Shown: piece by piece, positions 1 through 10,219 of the stretch
How positions within the stretch are numbered: position 1 is the first letter of the stretch
How the letters are laid out: every line of letters starts with the position of its first letter
Source of the DNA: Ditibartonella apihabitans
GTDB lineage: Bacteria > Pseudomonadota > Alphaproteobacteria > Rhizobiales > Rhizobiaceae
Reading direction: 5' to 3'
DNA: 64,000 nucleotides
NCBI RefSeq assembly: GCF_002007485.1
Contig: NZ_CP015820.1
Span: 1,550,001-1,614,000 of the forward strand
The notes under the pieces: model-generated
Databases searched by the model: none
What the model saw: the letters and a program-made list of their open reading frames with translations, nothing else
What the model was told of the DNA's origin: nothing
Program-made: the position numbers and the translations under genes

Positions 1-327
1 CATATTGAGCCTGATCTGATCACCAACACGGGTAACAGATACGCCGGTGCCCTGCAATTGTTGACGAAGTTCGGCTTCCTGCCGGTCCATGTAATTTCCT
101 ATAAGTCCACCGCCAAGTGCACCAACGCCCGCACCAATCAGAACAGCATTTCTTTGCGCATGGCTTGATCCGCCGACCATCAAACCACCAAGAGCACCAG
201 CGACAGCACCAATTGTTGCGCCGGTTGCCGTTTTAGATACCTGACTTTCGCCGGTATAGGGATTTGTCGTTTCACATGCGGTCAAAAAACTGGCAGATAG
301 AAAAAGAATGCCCAACTTTTTCAACAT
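1..327 (-). CDS. OmpA-family glycine-zipper lipoprotein (N-terminal part)
   Basis: The gene runs off the left edge, so only the first 109 codons are visible. It starts at the ATG at 327 and encodes a short lipoprotein signal peptide with cysteine at residue 18 after Leu-Thr-Ala, so it should be lipidated and anchored in the envelope. A glycine- and alanine-rich segment follows, with two runs of small residues typical of a glycine zipper. Then comes a stretch (Met-Asp-Arg-Gln-Glu-Ala-Glu, then Leu-Gln-Gly-Thr-Gly-Val) that in rhizobial YiaD-like proteins leads into the C-terminal peptidoglycan-binding OmpA domain. That domain would lie outside the window, so its presence is inferred. The likely role is linking outer membrane and peptidoglycan. 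Confidence 0.75.
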   Translation of the reverse strand, partial: MLKKLGILFLSASFLTACETTNPYTGESQVSKTATGATIGAVAGALGGLMVGGSSHAQRNAVLIGAGVGALGGGLIGNYMDRQEAELRQQLQGTGVSVTRVGDQIRLNM

Positions 328-361
328 AGTTTGTAATCTCCGTTTTGAGTAGATTCGCGTA

Positions 362-379
362 AATCTCCTGTCGGAGATT
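362..379 (-). terminator. small hairpin between rarA and the lipoprotein gene
   Basis: A perfect 7-bp stem (AATCTCC / GGAGATT) with a 4-base loop lies downstream of rarA and in the leader of the lipoprotein gene. Only three T residues follow on the minus strand, so it may be a weak terminator or a leader structure. Confidence 0.3.
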
Positions 380-439
380 ATAGGGGTGGCTTAGCGGATT
401 TCACTAGATGAATTCAATTTTTATCCGTTAATACCAAAT

Positions 440-1756
440 TTAATTTTCTTTGTTCCGTTCTTTACGTAGTCTTTCCCACCATTCCAGGCGCTTTTTTATT
501 TCACGCTCGAACCCCCGTTCCGGTGGGTCATAATAATGTTGACGCCCCATTTTTTCAGGAAAATATTCCTGACCTGAAAAGGCATCCGGCTCGTCATGAT
601 CATAACGATAGCCTTCACTATAACCTTCCTGCTTCATTAATTTTGTAGGAGCATTAAGGATATATTTTGGCGGCATTAAGGAGCCGTTTTCGCGAGCCGA
701 CCGCATTGCCTTCTTAAAAGCGGTATAGCCGGCATTGGATTTCGGCGCCGTTGCAAGATAAATACAGGCTTGAGCAAACGCAAGTTCGCCTTCAGGAGAT
801 CCCAGGTAGTCATAGGCATCTTTGCAGCATTGGCGATGACCAATGCCTGCGGATCAGCAAGTCCGATATCTTCAATTGCCATCCGCACAAGCCGCCTGCC
901 AATATAATGCGGATTTCTCCTGCATCCAGCATACGCGAAAGATAATAAAGCGCCGCATCGGGATCGGAACCTCGAACCGATTTATGAAGAGCCGAAATCA
1001 GATTATAATGTCCGTCTTGGCCTTTGTCGTATATAGCAGCTCTTTGCTGGACGATATTTTGCAGTTTTTTCTCGTCAAAAACTTCATTCGACCGCGCTGC
1101 ACGCCACAATTCTTCTGCCATGGTCAACACGGCACGCCCATCGCCATCTGCCATATGCACCAGCATTTCCCGTGCGCGCTCGTCAACGGGTAATGTTTTA
1201 CCCTCGATTTTTTCGGCTCTTTTAAGAATTGTTGCCAGACTTTCTTCATCAAGCGGATGAAAAGTAAGAACGCGTGCACGCGAAAGCAAAGCAGCATTGA
1301 GTTCGAATGATGGATTTTCAGTCGTTGCACCGACAAGTATGACTGTCCCGTCTTCCATAACCGGCAAAAAACTGTCTTGTTGAGCACGATTGAAGCGATG
1401 GATTTCATCAACAAAAAGTAATGTTTGCCTGCCAGACATACGTCTTGCACGGGCACTCTCGAACACTTTTTTAAGTTCGCCAACGCCTGAAAAAATAGCC
1501 GAAATCTGTTCAAAAGCCAATTTTGTCTCGTTTGCGAGAAGACGTGCCACGGTTGTTTTTCCAGTCCCTGGAGGCCCCAGAAAATCATTGACCCCATTGA
1601 ACCCGATGCGATCATTCTGGTTAACACACCTTCCGGCCCTGTGAGATGGTCCTGACCAATAACTTCCGATAGGTGTTGCGGCCGCATTCTTTCCGCAAGC
1701 GGCCTGGTTTTATCCATGTCGGAATCAGTAGAGGATGTAAAAAGGTCGTTAGTCAC
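440..1756 (-). pseudogene. rarA: rarA (replication-associated recombination AAA+ ATPase), three frameshifts
   Basis: RarA/MgsA is an AAA+ ATPase of the clamp-loader type that acts at stalled replication forks. The reading starts at a GTG at 1756 with a good ribosome site and ends at 440. It is spread over four segments in shifting frames, separated by single-base losses near 1573-1574, 914-915 and 820. The first falls inside the Walker A motif: restoring one C turns Trp-Gly-Leu-Gln-Gly into the expected Trp-Gly-Pro-Pro-Gly-Thr-Gly-Lys-Thr-Thr. The second follows Met-Leu-Asp-Ala-Gly-Glu; restoring a G gives Asp-Pro and the frame of Arg-Arg-Leu-Val-Arg-Met. The third follows Asn-Ala-Ala-Lys. 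With three bases restored the protein has 439 residues, normal for the family, with the Walker B acidic pair and the ATTENPSFE sensor region intact. Order after rplQ and the protease matches other Rhizobiales. As written the gene cannot make RarA. Real decay and consensus error are both possible. Confidence 0.85.
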
Positions 1757-1764
1757 CTGTCACC

Positions 1765-3159
1765 TCAACGCACAAATTGACGAACCAACATGCCATTGCG
1801 CTCGAATTCGAGTTGCCAGATACGCGGATTACCTTTTGAGAGGACCTTCTTCAGATTGTCAACTGTCTTGATGTCCTTGCCATTGAGACCATGGATTATG
1901 TCACCACGCTGAAAGATACCTGCCGCATTGCTATTGTCGTCGACATTATTGATTACAACGCCTACTGTGTCTGGCGCTACATGAAACCGGCGTGCATTCA
2001 TTGGCGTCAAATTCATAACTTCGGCACCGGCAAAAGGAGTATTTCCTGTCAATTTTTCCGGACGTGAAACCTCGTTTTCGGGAACTGAAGTGAGAGAAAT
2101 AGAGGTGTTTCCGGTCTCACCATTTCTCAGATACTCAATATCGAGCGTATGACCGATCCCCGTTGTCATCAGTCGATAACCAAGGCTGTCCGGATTATCA
2201 ATACGCACATTTTGCGCCTTCAAAATAACATCGCCGATTTTAAGACCGGCTTTTTCAGCGGGGCTTCCTTTTGTAACATCGGTAATAATGGCGCCATAAG
2301 GCTGAGCCATTCCCAGCCCTTCGGCAACATCTGCTGTTACATTTTGAAAAGAGGCGCCAATATAGGGAGGTTCGAATGTCTGCTCTCCTCTTTTTACCGC
2401 ATCAAGAACGGTTTTTACAAGATTTGCCGGAATTGCAAAACCAATTCCGACCGAACCACCCGACTGCGAATAGATGGCCGTGTTGATACCGATGAGCTCA
2501 CCCCGCATATCAATCAATGCGCCGCCAGAATTGCCGGGATTGATCGGGGCATCTGTCTGGATAAAAAAGTCGAAATCGGAAATACCGACACGTGTACGGG
2601 CTTGTGCTGAAACAATACCGCTGGTAACGGTCTGCCCCACGCCGAACGGATCACCTATTGCAAGCACGAGATCGCCAACTTCGACTTCATCCGAGTCGCC
2701 CAAAGGCAAGACCGGGAAGGGAGTTCCCTTCGGAGTGATTTTCAGAACTGCTATATCTGTCGCCTCGTCTTTCAGCATCACTTTGCTTTCAAATTCACGT
2801 CCATCGGACAAAGCGACTTTGATTTCGTCGGCGTCACGAATAACATGATAATTCGTCACTATAAGCCCGCTTTGATCAACAATAACTCCGGAACCGAGCG
2901 ACGATTGCTTGCGTGATGGTGCGTTTTGTAACGATTGGCCGAAAAATTGTTCGAAAAATGGATCATTGGCAAAAGGTGAACGGGCACGAACGATTCTTGC
3001 CGCGTAAACGTTGACGACAGACGGCGCTGTCTTTTTAACCAGAGGCGCAAAGCTCAATTTGATTTCGGCTTGTGACTGCGGAACTTCTGCAAAGCTTGCT
3101 TGAGGTAAAAGGGCGGTCAATAAGCTGAAAAGAACAATGGCCTTGAAAGTGGGTTTCAT
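1765..3159 (-). CDS. DegP/Do-like periplasmic serine endopeptidase
   Basis: This is an HtrA-family protease of 464 residues that degrades or refolds misfolded envelope proteins. A signal peptide ending in Ser-Phe-Ala occupies residues 1-24. The trypsin-like domain carries the full catalytic triad: His105 (Thr-Asn-Tyr-His-Val), Asp135 (Ala-Thr-Asp-Ile-Ala-Val) and Ser211 (Gly-Asn-Ser-Gly-Gly). Two PDZ domains follow, at roughly 260-360 and 380-460. The gene ends only 8 bases before the rarA start, so the two were probably co-transcribed. The long leader region upstream separates it from rplQ. Paralogues are common in Rhizobiales, so I leave the exact degP/degQ/htrA name open. Confidence 0.92.
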   Translation of the reverse strand: MKPTFKAIVLFSLLTALLPQASFAEVPQSQAEIKLSFAPLVKKTAPSVVNVYAARIVRARSPFANDPFFEQFFGQSLQNAPSRKQSSLGSGVIVDQSGLIVTNYHVIRDADEIKVALSDGREFESKVMLKDEATDIAVLKITPKGTPFPVLPLGDSDEVEVGDLVLAIGDPFGVGQTVTSGIVSAQARTRVGISDFDFFIQTDAPINPGNSGGALIDMRGELIGINTAIYSQSGGSVGIGFAIPANLVKTVLDAVKRGEQTFEPPYIGASFQNVTADVAEGLGMAQPYGAIITDVTKGSPAEKAGLKIGDVILKAQNVRIDNPDSLGYRLMTTGIGHTLDIEYLRNGETGNTSISLTSVPENEVSRPEKLTGNTPFAGAEVMNLTPMNARRFHVAPDTVGVVINNVDDNSNAAGIFQRGDIIHGLNGKDIKTVDNLKKVLSKGNPRIWQLEFERNGMLVRQFVR

Positions 3160-3994
3160 TCTTATTTCCTTACAAAAGACTTTATTCTTGTAACGGTTCG
3201 GGCAGTTTTCAATCTATAAGCGTTTCATCAAAAGAAACGATCCTTATTCGACAGCCTTCAACAGATTCTCATTCTATTTATGATTTTGTCAAAGAACGAA
3301 ATTGAATTGATTTTAGTATGTTGTTGTCAGTAGTTACGAGTCTCGGTGCACTCGCCAATCCCATTGATATTATCATCAATAGGCTCACCAACTCCGGCTT
3401 TCTTTTTTGTGCCATCTGACAATTATAAAAACTTCGCATAACATATGTAAAGCTCGCAAAATATTGAGTGCTCTATGACATTGTCCTTCGGAAGCTCTCA
3501 TTCGCCCAATTGTCATCCATTTATATCCGATTATCTCCCTTCACCCGACCACATTCATGTCTTTCACGTAAAACGTTCCTATTGATAAGACGTCTCAAGA
3601 AAACAATAGTAAAACAACGGGCGAGCTGATCCGGATTTTCAGGCAATTTTTAATGGAATTAGCCATTCAACGGGAAGGCAATTTTGTGAAACGAACGCCA
3701 TTCATTTTCAATCCATTATAAATGGCTTAACAATGCGTGTCGCTTCTTCAATTATGAAGCAGGCTCATGGCAAGTCCATGGACAATGTCCAATAATCACG
3801 GCTTAGCATTCATCATCGAGCACTGCGGTAATTCAACTACCAAACGAGACCCGTTTTCGCCGAGCGACAATCCCGCGCACTGTCATCAACAAAAATTTTA
3901 AAACGCCAATGAATTTCCGGTTATAAGTAGAAACAACCGAAATCGGCCTCAAACGTGACATTTCCGATTTCAACGAATAAACTGCCAAAAAAAC
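3160..3994. other. 835-bp intergenic region, no gene seen
   Basis: AT-rich DNA between the protease start and the rplQ terminator. No open frame with a credible start and ribosome site was found on either strand. It should contain the protease promoter, which I could not place. Confidence 0.5.
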
Positions 3995-4023
3995 AAAAAA
4001 CCCGCCAAACAAGCGGGTTTTTT
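3995..4023 (-). terminator. intrinsic terminator of the ribosomal supercluster (after rplQ)
   Basis: A stem of six A-T pairs and a CCCGC/GCGGG core with a 7-base loop is followed on the minus strand by a long T-rich run. It lies about 30 bases beyond the rplQ stop, at the end of the supercluster. Confidence 0.9.
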
Positions 4024-4054
4024 AACATTAATCATTTTTTCAAATGATAGCCAA

Positions 4055-4480
4055 TCAAGCGGCTTCTGATTCCTTGGCAGCAGCTTCTACACGTGCTTTA
4101 TCTGCTGCACCTTTGGCATTGATGTCGCGTTCAACAAATTCCACAACAGCCAGAGGAGCATTGTCACCGGCACGGAAACCGGCTTTCATAATACGCAGAT
4201 AACCGCCATTACGTGTAGCGTAGCGCGGTGCCAATGTATCAAACAATTTTGCTACCTGTTTTGCATCGCGAATCGCAGAAATGGCTTGCCGGCGTGCATG
4301 AAGACCTCCACGCTTGCCTAATGTTACCAACTTTTCAACGATTGGACGAATTTCTTTTGCCTTTGGAAGCGTCGTCACGATCTGCTCATGCTCGATCAGT
4401 GACGTTGCCATATTGGCAAACATCGCCTTACGGTGACTAGCAGTGCGGTTCAGCTTGCGGCCTGACTTACCATGGCGCAT
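4055..4480 (-). CDS. rplQ: 50S ribosomal protein L17
   Basis: L17 of 141 residues begins with the conserved basic start (Met-Arg-His-Gly, then Arg-Lys-Leu-Asn-Arg) and keeps the region around Asn-Gly-Gly-Tyr-Leu-Arg. The C-terminal tail is alanine- and glutamate-rich, as in other alphaproteobacteria. It is the last gene of the supercluster, 23 bases after rpoA, with a strong terminator behind it. Confidence 0.98.
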   Translation of the reverse strand: MRHGKSGRKLNRTASHRKAMFANMATSLIEHEQIVTTLPKAKEIRPIVEKLVTLGKRGGLHARRQAISAIRDAKQVAKLFDTLAPRYATRNGGYLRIMKAGFRAGDNAPLAVVEFVERDINAKGAADKARVEAAAKESEAA

Positions 4481-4503
4481 GAGCCTTCTCCTTAATTTTT
4501 AAC

Positions 4504-5517
4504 TCAGTATTGATCTTCATAACGTTTTGCGAGGTCGTCGATATTTTCAGGCGGCCAAGCGGGGATTTCCATACCAAGATGAAGCCCCATAGATGCAAGA
4601 ACTTCCTTGATTTCATTGAGCGACTTACGACCAAAATTAGGAGTACGCAGCATTTCTGCTTCCGTTTTCTGGATAAGGTCGCCAATATAAACGATATTGT
4701 CATTTTTAAGACAATTGGCAGAACGAACTGAAAGTTCCAGCTCATCCACCTTCTTGAGCAAGGCCGGATTGAATGCAAGTTCGGAGACCTGCTCTTGCGG
4801 AGCCTCTTTCTGGGGTTCTTCGAAATTGACGAATACCGAAAGTTGGTCCTGTAGAATACGAGCAGCAAAAGCAACAGCATCTTCTGCCGTGACCGCACCA
4901 TTCGTTTCAACCGTCAGGATCAATTTATCGTAGTCAAGAACCTGACCTTCACGGGTATTCTCGATCTTATAAGAAACCTTGCGAATTGGCGAATAAAGGC
5001 TATCAACCGGAATAAGTCCGATTGGAGCATCTTCATTACGGTTGCGATCTGCCGGGACATAGCCCTTACCCGTATTCACTGTGAATTCCATACGGATTTC
5101 TGCGCCCTGATCAAGTGTGCAGATAACATGCTCCGGATTGAGGATTTCCACATCGCCTACCGTCTGGATATCACCGGCTGTGACGACACCCGGCCCTTCT
5201 TTACGGACGACCATGCGTTTTGGTCCCTCACCTTCCATGCGGATGGCAATCTCTTTGATATTCAAAATAATATCAGTGACATCTTCCCGCACGCCCGGTA
5301 TTGACGAAAATTCATGCAACACACCGTCGATCTGTACAGCTGTGATAGCCGCACCCCGCAAAGAAGACAGTAATACACGCCGTAAAGCGTTACCTAATGT
5401 TAAACCAAAGCCGCGTTCCAACGGTTCAGCAATTACAATAGCTTTATTTGAACCACCTTGCGTTTGAAACTCGACTTTATTAGGCTTAATCAGTTCCTGC
5501 CAGTTTTTCTGGATCAT
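4504..5517 (-). CDS. rpoA: RNA polymerase alpha subunit
   Basis: The 337-residue alpha subunit has the N-terminal assembly domain (about 1-235), a linker and the C-terminal domain (about 250-320) that contacts UP elements and activators. The C-terminal domain has the usual [11 protein letters not shown] motif. An in-frame start lies 11 codons further upstream, but the ATG at 5517 follows AGGAATAGGAAT and gives the family's N-terminus (Met-Ile-Gln-Lys-Asn-Trp-Gln), so I chose it. Position after rpsK and before rplQ is standard for alphaproteobacteria, which lack rpsD here. Confidence 0.97.
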   Translation of the reverse strand: MIQKNWQELIKPNKVEFQTQGGSNKAIVIAEPLERGFGLTLGNALRRVLLSSLRGAAITAVQIDGVLHEFSSIPGVREDVTDIILNIKEIAIRMEGEGPKRMVVRKEGPGVVTAGDIQTVGDVEILNPEHVICTLDQGAEIRMEFTVNTGKGYVPADRNRNEDAPIGLIPVDSLYSPIRKVSYKIENTREGQVLDYDKLILTVETNGAVTAEDAVAFAARILQDQLSVFVNFEEPQKEAPQEQVSELAFNPALLKKVDELELSVRSANCLKNDNIVYIGDLIQKTEAEMLRTPNFGRKSLNEIKEVLASMGLHLGMEIPAWPPENIDDLAKRYEDQY

Positions 5518-5610
5518 ATTCCTATTCCTGTCCTTTACTTCCGTCACCATTCAGCCGTGACGGCCAGCTTGAACGCCAGAGCAGCGCCCTGACACCGAAA
5601 AACAACCGGA

Positions 5611-6000
5611 TTAAACGCGGCGTTTCTTACGCGGACGGCAACCATTATGCGGAATGGGTGTCACATCACGAATAGATGTAATAATAAAACCTGCAGCTTG
5701 AAGAGCCCGTAAAGCTGATTCCCGACCTGAACCAGGACCGCAAACTTCTACTTCCAGCGACCGCATCCCGTGATCCTGTGCTTTTTTTGCACAATCCTCT
5801 GCAGCAACCTGAGCAGCAAAAGGTGTCGATTTACGCGAACCTTTGAACCCTTGAGCACCGGCAGACGACCAGGAAATCGTGTTTCCCTGAGCATCGGTGA
5901 TCGTGATGAGCGTATTATTGAATGTCGAATTAACATGGGCTACGCCCGATGAAATGTTTTTACGTTCGCGACGGCGAATACGTGTAGGCTCTTTGGCCAT
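5611..6000 (-). CDS. rpsK: 30S ribosomal protein S11
   Basis: S11 of 129 residues has the conserved central Ser-Thr-Pro-Phe-Ala-Ala-Gln and the C-terminal run [10 protein letters not shown]. It forms part of the small-subunit platform. It lies 125 bases after rpsM and 93 before rpoA. Confidence 0.98.
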   Translation of the reverse strand: MAKEPTRIRRRERKNISSGVAHVNSTFNNTLITITDAQGNTISWSSAGAQGFKGSRKSTPFAAQVAAEDCAKKAQDHGMRSLEVEVCGPGSGRESALRALQAAGFIITSIRDVTPIPHNGCRPRKKRRV

Positions 6001-6125
6001 AATTTTCCTTTCACTGATCTCTGCACCGCCGTAGTTCCAGCGGCTACACCTTATTTGCTACCACTTGCATTTTTGGTAACCTTTTACGGCCAACCTGCAA
6101 GTGAAGCGAATTCATGTATTGCTAA

Positions 6126-6494
6126 TTATTTCTTTTTACCGGCAATTGCCCGTGCCGGGCCTTTACGGGTACGTGCGTTGGTATGGGTACGTTGACCGCG
6201 AACCGGCAACGAACGGCGGTGACGCAAGCCACGATAACAACCAAGATCCATAAGACGCTTGATATTCATCGAGACTTCACGACGAAGATCACCTTCCACC
6301 TGATAATCGTGATCGATAGCTTCACGGATTTGAAGAACTTCAGCATCCGAAAGTTCACTCACACGGCGCTCAGCAGGAATACCGACCTTATCAACGATTT
6401 CTTTAGCAAATTTCGGCCCAATCCCATGAATATACTGAAGAGCGATAATAACGCGTTTATTCGTAGGGATGTTGACGCCAGCAATACGAGCCAC
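6126..6494 (-). CDS. rpsM: 30S ribosomal protein S13
   Basis: S13 of 122 residues sits in the small-subunit head and contacts the P-site tRNA through its basic C-terminus (Arg-Thr-Arg-Lys-Gly-Pro). The frame is open further upstream, but the family's start Ala-Arg-Ile-Ala-Gly-Val-Asn is preceded directly by GTG at 6494. An AAGGAG lies 7 bases before it, so I use this GTG rather than the upstream ATG. Confidence 0.96.
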   Translation of the reverse strand: MARIAGVNIPTNKRVIIALQYIHGIGPKFAKEIVDKVGIPAERRVSELSDAEVLQIREAIDHDYQVEGDLRREVSMNIKRLMDLGCYRGLRHRRSLPVRGQRTHTNARTRKGPARAIAGKKK

Positions 6495-6676
6495 GCCTGT
6501 TCTCCTTAAATTAAATTTCAACCATTTGTGCAGTAGTCATGAAACAACTAAAGCACAAAACGACCAGAACCGCACACAAAGCCGATTCCAATCATCTCTC
6601 AAAAAATGAAATTGTGCTGTCTTTGACGGATTTCACCCCAAAAGTCAACTCCCTTTCACATATATGATGAACTGTT

Positions 6677-7254
6677 TCAGTGAAGTATCTTTTCAATCGC
6701 TGATGTGACTTCTTTTACAGGAGCCATGCCGTCAATTTTCTTCAACAGTCCGGTCTTTGCATAAAACTGCGATAATGGTGCAGTTTTTTCGCTATATTCG
6801 ACAAGCCGTTTGGCAAAAGCTTCGGGGTTATCGTCCGAACGGACTTTTCCACCTGCAGCAATGGTTTCCGCCACACGGGTTTTCATACGGTCAACGAGTG
6901 CATTCTGATCAACTACGAGTTCAATCACTGCATCAAGCTTTGTATGTTTGCTCGACAAAATTGTTTGTAATGCTTCCGCCTGCCCTACTGTGCGAGGATA
7001 GCCGTCGAGAATAAACCCCTTTTTGCAGTCGGGCTCGTCAATCCGGTCAGACACAATCTGGTTGACGATTTCATCAGAAACCAGTCCACCAGCATCCATA
7101 ATCGACTTGGCTTTTTTGCCAATCTCGGTTCCGGCAGCAACAGCAGAGCGCAACATGTCACCTGTTGACAATTGCGGAATACCGTATTTCTCGGTTAGTA
7201 TTTTTGCCTGAGTACCTTTACCGGCACCGGGCGGTCCTAAAAAATCAGTTTCAT
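6677..7254 (-). CDS. adk: Adenylate kinase, frame broken by one base near its start
   Basis: Adk converts ATP and AMP to two ADP and is essential. The Walker A (Gly-Pro-Pro-Gly-Ala-Gly-Lys-Gly-Thr), the AMP site (Ser-Thr-Gly-Asp-Met-Leu-Arg) and the Asp-Gly-Tyr-Pro-Arg motif are intact. The short lid lacks the zinc cysteines, as in other alphaproteobacteria. The natural ATG at 7254 overlaps the secY stop (ATGA). It reads Met-Lys-Leu-Ile-Phe and then meets TAG, because the T-run at 7239-7244 has six Ts where seven would continue into Leu-Gly-Pro-Pro-Gly. With one T restored the protein is 192 residues, normal for this group. As written, the only in-frame ATG starts lie inside the end of secY and would give an abnormal N-terminus. 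A consensus error is the likeliest explanation for an essential gene. Confidence 0.9.
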
Positions 7255-8597
7255 CTATTTCTTTTCCCGCTCCTGAGTTTTGATTTCTTAAGTAACCCCT
7301 CATATTGATGGGCAACAAGGTGACCTTGAATCTGGGCAATCGTGTCGAGTGTTACAGTTACAACGATCAAAAGCGACGTACCACCAAGATAGAACGGAAC
7401 ATGTAGCGTCGACATTAAAAATTCCGGCAAAAGACAAACAAGAATAATATAGATAGCCCCGACAACGGTAATACGTGTAAGCACATAATCGATATATTGC
7501 GCTGTCCGTTCACCAGGTCTTATTCCGGGAATAAAACCGGAATGCTTTTTCAGCTGATCGGCTGTGTCTTTCGGATTAAAGACAATAGCGGTATAGAAAA
7601 AGCAGAAGAAAGCCATAAGCCCCGCATAAACAACCATATAAAGCGGTTGCCCGTGACTTAACGAAAACGAAATCGTTTGCAGCCAATGCGGCATATTCTG
7701 TGAAAAATTATTGACCGTTGCAGGCAACATCAAAAGTGACGATGCAAAAATAGGAGGAATGACACCGGCTGTGTTAAGCTTCAGCGGCAAATTCGATGTA
7801 TCGCCTTTGAACATCCGGTTACCCATCTGGCGATTGGGGTACTGAATAATGATCCGCCGTTGAGCGCGTTCGACAAAAACGATAACGGCAATAACTGCAA
7901 TACAAATAACAATGATAAGAAGCAGCATAAATGTGGAAAGATCGGCTTGCGCATGAGCTGTCAAAAGCTGTGCAATCGCGGACGGGAGATTTGCAACAAT
8001 ACCTGCAAAAATAATGAGTGATATGCCATTACCAATTCCGCGAGAAGTTATCTGCTCACCCAGCCACATCAAAAATATCGTACCACCGGTCAGCGTAATC
8101 ACGGCAGTGATTCTGAACATCATTCCGGGCTCGCTAACAATCTGCAAGCCCGTCCCCATACCACTCTCAAGCGCAATGGCAATTCCGTAGGCTTGAATGA
8201 GTGCCAGAAAAACAGTCCCGTAACGCGTATATTGATTGATGATCTTTCGCCCTGTCTCGCCTTCTTTCTTCAAGGCTTCGAGCGAAGGGATAACGGATGT
8301 CATCAACTGCACGATAATAGATGCAGAGATATAGGGCATGATACCGAGAGCAAAAATTGCCATACGACCGACAGCACCACCGGCAAACATATTGAACAGA
8401 CCCAAAACGCCAGAAGAATGTTGGGCGAATGTCTGTCTCAATGCATCAACATTGATTCCCGGCATAGGAATATAAGTACCAAAACGGTAGACAAGCAATG
8501 CACCCAAAGTAAACCAGATACGTTTCTTCAGTTCGGTAGCGCGTGAAAAGGCGCCAAAATTAAGATTGGAAGCCAGTTGTTCTGCGGCAGATGCCAT
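7251..8597 (-). CDS. secY: Protein translocase subunit SecY
   Basis: SecY is the channel of the Sec translocon in the inner membrane. The 448-residue protein has about ten hydrophobic segments, the N-terminal plug region after Pro-Met-Pro-Gly-Ile-Asn, and the conserved loop around [10 protein letters not shown]. Length and order (rplO-secY-adk-rpsM) are standard. Its start is 230 bases after rplO, with a terminator-like hairpin in the gap, so it may also have its own promoter. Its stop overlaps the adk start. Confidence 0.97.
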   Translation of the reverse strand: MASAAEQLASNLNFGAFSRATELKKRIWFTLGALLVYRFGTYIPMPGINVDALRQTFAQHSSGVLGLFNMFAGGAVGRMAIFALGIMPYISASIIVQLMTSVIPSLEALKKEGETGRKIINQYTRYGTVFLALIQAYGIAIALESGMGTGLQIVSEPGMMFRITAVITLTGGTIFLMWLGEQITSRGIGNGISLIIFAGIVANLPSAIAQLLTAHAQADLSTFMLLLIIVICIAVIAVIVFVERAQRRIIIQYPNRQMGNRMFKGDTSNLPLKLNTAGVIPPIFASSLLMLPATVNNFSQNMPHWLQTISFSLSHGQPLYMVVYAGLMAFFCFFYTAIVFNPKDTADQLKKHSGFIPGIRPGERTAQYIDYVLTRITVVGAIYIILVCLLPEFLMSTLHVPFYLGGTSLLIVVTVTLDTIAQIQGHLVAHQYEGLLKKSKLRSGKRNR

Positions 8598-8762
8598 AAA
8601 ATCTCTCCGGTTTTAATTCACGGCAAAACACCATGAAAATCAACACATGCTTTACCCCCCTGCGCAAAAAAACGCAAAGAGAAACAATGTTCGTTAAACC
8701 TATTTTAACTCACAGACGTTTTGCCTGATAAAAATAGTTTTTGCAATAACAATCATACATAT

Positions 8763-8804
8763 AAAAAAGGTCTGGAATGAATGCTTACCACATCACACCA
8801 GACC
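8763..8804 (-). terminator. terminator-like hairpin between rplO and secY
   Basis: Downstream of rplO on the minus strand, GGTCTGG pairs with CCAGACC across a 22-base loop and is followed directly by six Ts. It sits inside the spc segment, so it would act as a partial attenuator rather than an operon end. Confidence 0.55.
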
Positions 8805-8827
8805 GACATATGTTTCAAGAAATTGCT

Positions 8828-9295
8828 TTATTCGGCGGCAGCTTGAATATTAACAACGCCACCGGCTTTGTTAACTTTCTCGATTGCTGCTTTTGAAGCA
8901 CCGGCAATATCCAAGGTTACTTTGGCTTTCAATTCGCCATCCGACAAAAGACGGACGCCATCTTTTTCACGACGAATGACACCGGCAGCCTTCAACACAG
9001 CCACATTTACAGGCTTTGAAGCATCGATTTTACCGGCATCAATAGCAGCCTGCAAACGCCCAAGCGATATTTCATTGAAGCTTTTTGCAAACAGATTATT
9101 GAAACCACGCTTCGGTAAACGGCGATAAACAGGCATTTGCCCGCCTTCGAAACCGTTAATAGCAACACCCGAGCGTGCCTTCTGACCTTTTACACCGCGA
9201 CCGGCCGTTTTTCCCATGCCGGAACCGATGCCGCGCCCAACTCTTTTACGATTCTTTGTAGCGCCTTCCTGATCGCGCAGTTGATTGAGTTTCAT
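8828..9295 (-). CDS. rplO: 50S ribosomal protein L15
   Basis: L15 of 155 residues has the glycine- and arginine-rich N-terminal extension (Arg-Val-Gly-Arg-Gly-Ile-Gly-Ser-Gly) that threads into 23S rRNA, followed by the globular domain. It lies just after rpmD. The 230-base gap to secY carries a hairpin followed by T residues. Confidence 0.98.
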   Translation of the reverse strand: MKLNQLRDQEGATKNRKRVGRGIGSGMGKTAGRGVKGQKARSGVAINGFEGGQMPVYRRLPKRGFNNLFAKSFNEISLGRLQAAIDAGKIDASKPVNVAVLKAAGVIRREKDGVRLLSDGELKAKVTLDIAGASKAAIEKVNKAGGVVNIQAAAE

Positions 9296-9315
9296 GTTCT
9301 TTACTCCTACAATCC

Positions 9316-9522
9316 TCAGCCTTCATCCACAATACGGACGAGATGCTCTACTTTTGCAATCATACCACGCACTGCAGGTGTATCGTTCAAAGTGCTGCGG
9401 CGATGCAACTTGTTAAGCCCTAGCCCTTTCAACGTGGCACGTTGAACTTGCGGGCGACGAATTGGACTGCCGATTTGTTCAACAGTTACCTTCTTGCCAC
9501 TATGGGTTTTTTTCCCAACCAT
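9316..9522 (-). CDS. rpmD: 50S ribosomal protein L30
   Basis: L30 of 68 residues matches the family over Gln-Ile-Gly-Ser-Pro-Ile-Arg-Arg and Leu-Gly-Leu-Asn-Lys. A TTG two codons upstream is in frame, but ATG at 9522 has the better spacing from GAGG, so I take it as the start. It lies between rpsE and rplO, as in the standard spc order. Confidence 0.95.
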   Translation of the reverse strand: MVGKKTHSGKKVTVEQIGSPIRRPQVQRATLKGLGLNKLHRRSTLNDTPAVRGMIAKVEHLVRIVDEG

Positions 9523-9555
9523 TTTCAAATTCCTCTATATCGCAAGTTCCACGAA

Positions 9556-10116
9556 CTATTCTTCGTTGCCAATAAGATTTTGCCGACGAGCCTGCAACGT
9601 CGAATATTTTATTCCACGTTGTGCAGCAATATCTTTCGGATGAACCTGACGCTTCAATGCATCAAATGTCGCACGGATCATATTGTAAGGGTTGGACGAA
9701 CCTAACGACTTTGCAACAACATCCTGCATACCGAGTGTTTCAAAAACAGCACGCATCGGACCACCTGCGATAATACCGGTACCGGCAGCAGCCGATCTCA
9801 ACAATACACGACCGGCACCATGACGTCCTTCGACATCATGATGAAGAGTACGACCAGAACGAAGTGGAACATAAATCATCTCATGTTTGGCTGATTCGGT
9901 AGCTTTGCGAATTGCTTCCGGAACCTCGCGGGCTTTACCATGACCAAACCCGACACGCCCCTTCTGATCACCTACAACCACAAGAGCGGCAAAGCCGAAA
10001 CGGCGTCCGCCTTTAACAACCTTGGCAACGCGGTTGATATGAACGAGTCTGTCAACAAACTCGCTGTCCCGCTCTTCATGACGCTCGTCACGATTATTAC
10101 GTTCTTTTTGTGCCAT
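9556..10116 (-). CDS. rpsE: 30S ribosomal protein S5
   Basis: S5 of 186 residues has the N-terminal double-stranded RNA-binding fold ([11 protein letters not shown]) and the Gly-rich region with Ala-Ala-Ala-Gly-Thr-Gly. The frame is open ten codons further upstream, but ATG at 10116 follows AAGGAATTAGGA and gives the usual Met-Ala-Gln-Lys start. S5 contributes to decoding accuracy. A hairpin followed by T residues lies between it and rplR. Confidence 0.96.
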   Translation of the reverse strand: MAQKERNNRDERHEERDSEFVDRLVHINRVAKVVKGGRRFGFAALVVVGDQKGRVGFGHGKAREVPEAIRKATESAKHEMIYVPLRSGRTLHHDVEGRHGAGRVLLRSAAAGTGIIAGGPMRAVFETLGMQDVVAKSLGSSNPYNMIRATFDALKRQVHPKDIAAQRGIKYSTLQARRQNLIGNEE

Positions 10117-10190
10117 TCCTAATTCCTTTTTCTTTTCCGGAAGCACGTATCAAAAAAGAATTCCCCCACAACAAGAGGAATTCTTCGGCG

Positions 10191-10212
10191 AAAAAGCCCG
10201 AAAAAATCGGGC
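10191..10212 (-). terminator. terminator-like hairpin between rplR and rpsE
   Basis: On the minus strand GCCCGA, a T-rich loop and TCGGGC are followed by five Ts. This is a textbook intrinsic terminator shape just 8 bases beyond the rplR stop, yet the essential spc genes continue downstream. Confidence 0.65.
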
Positions 10213-10219
10213 AATCAGT

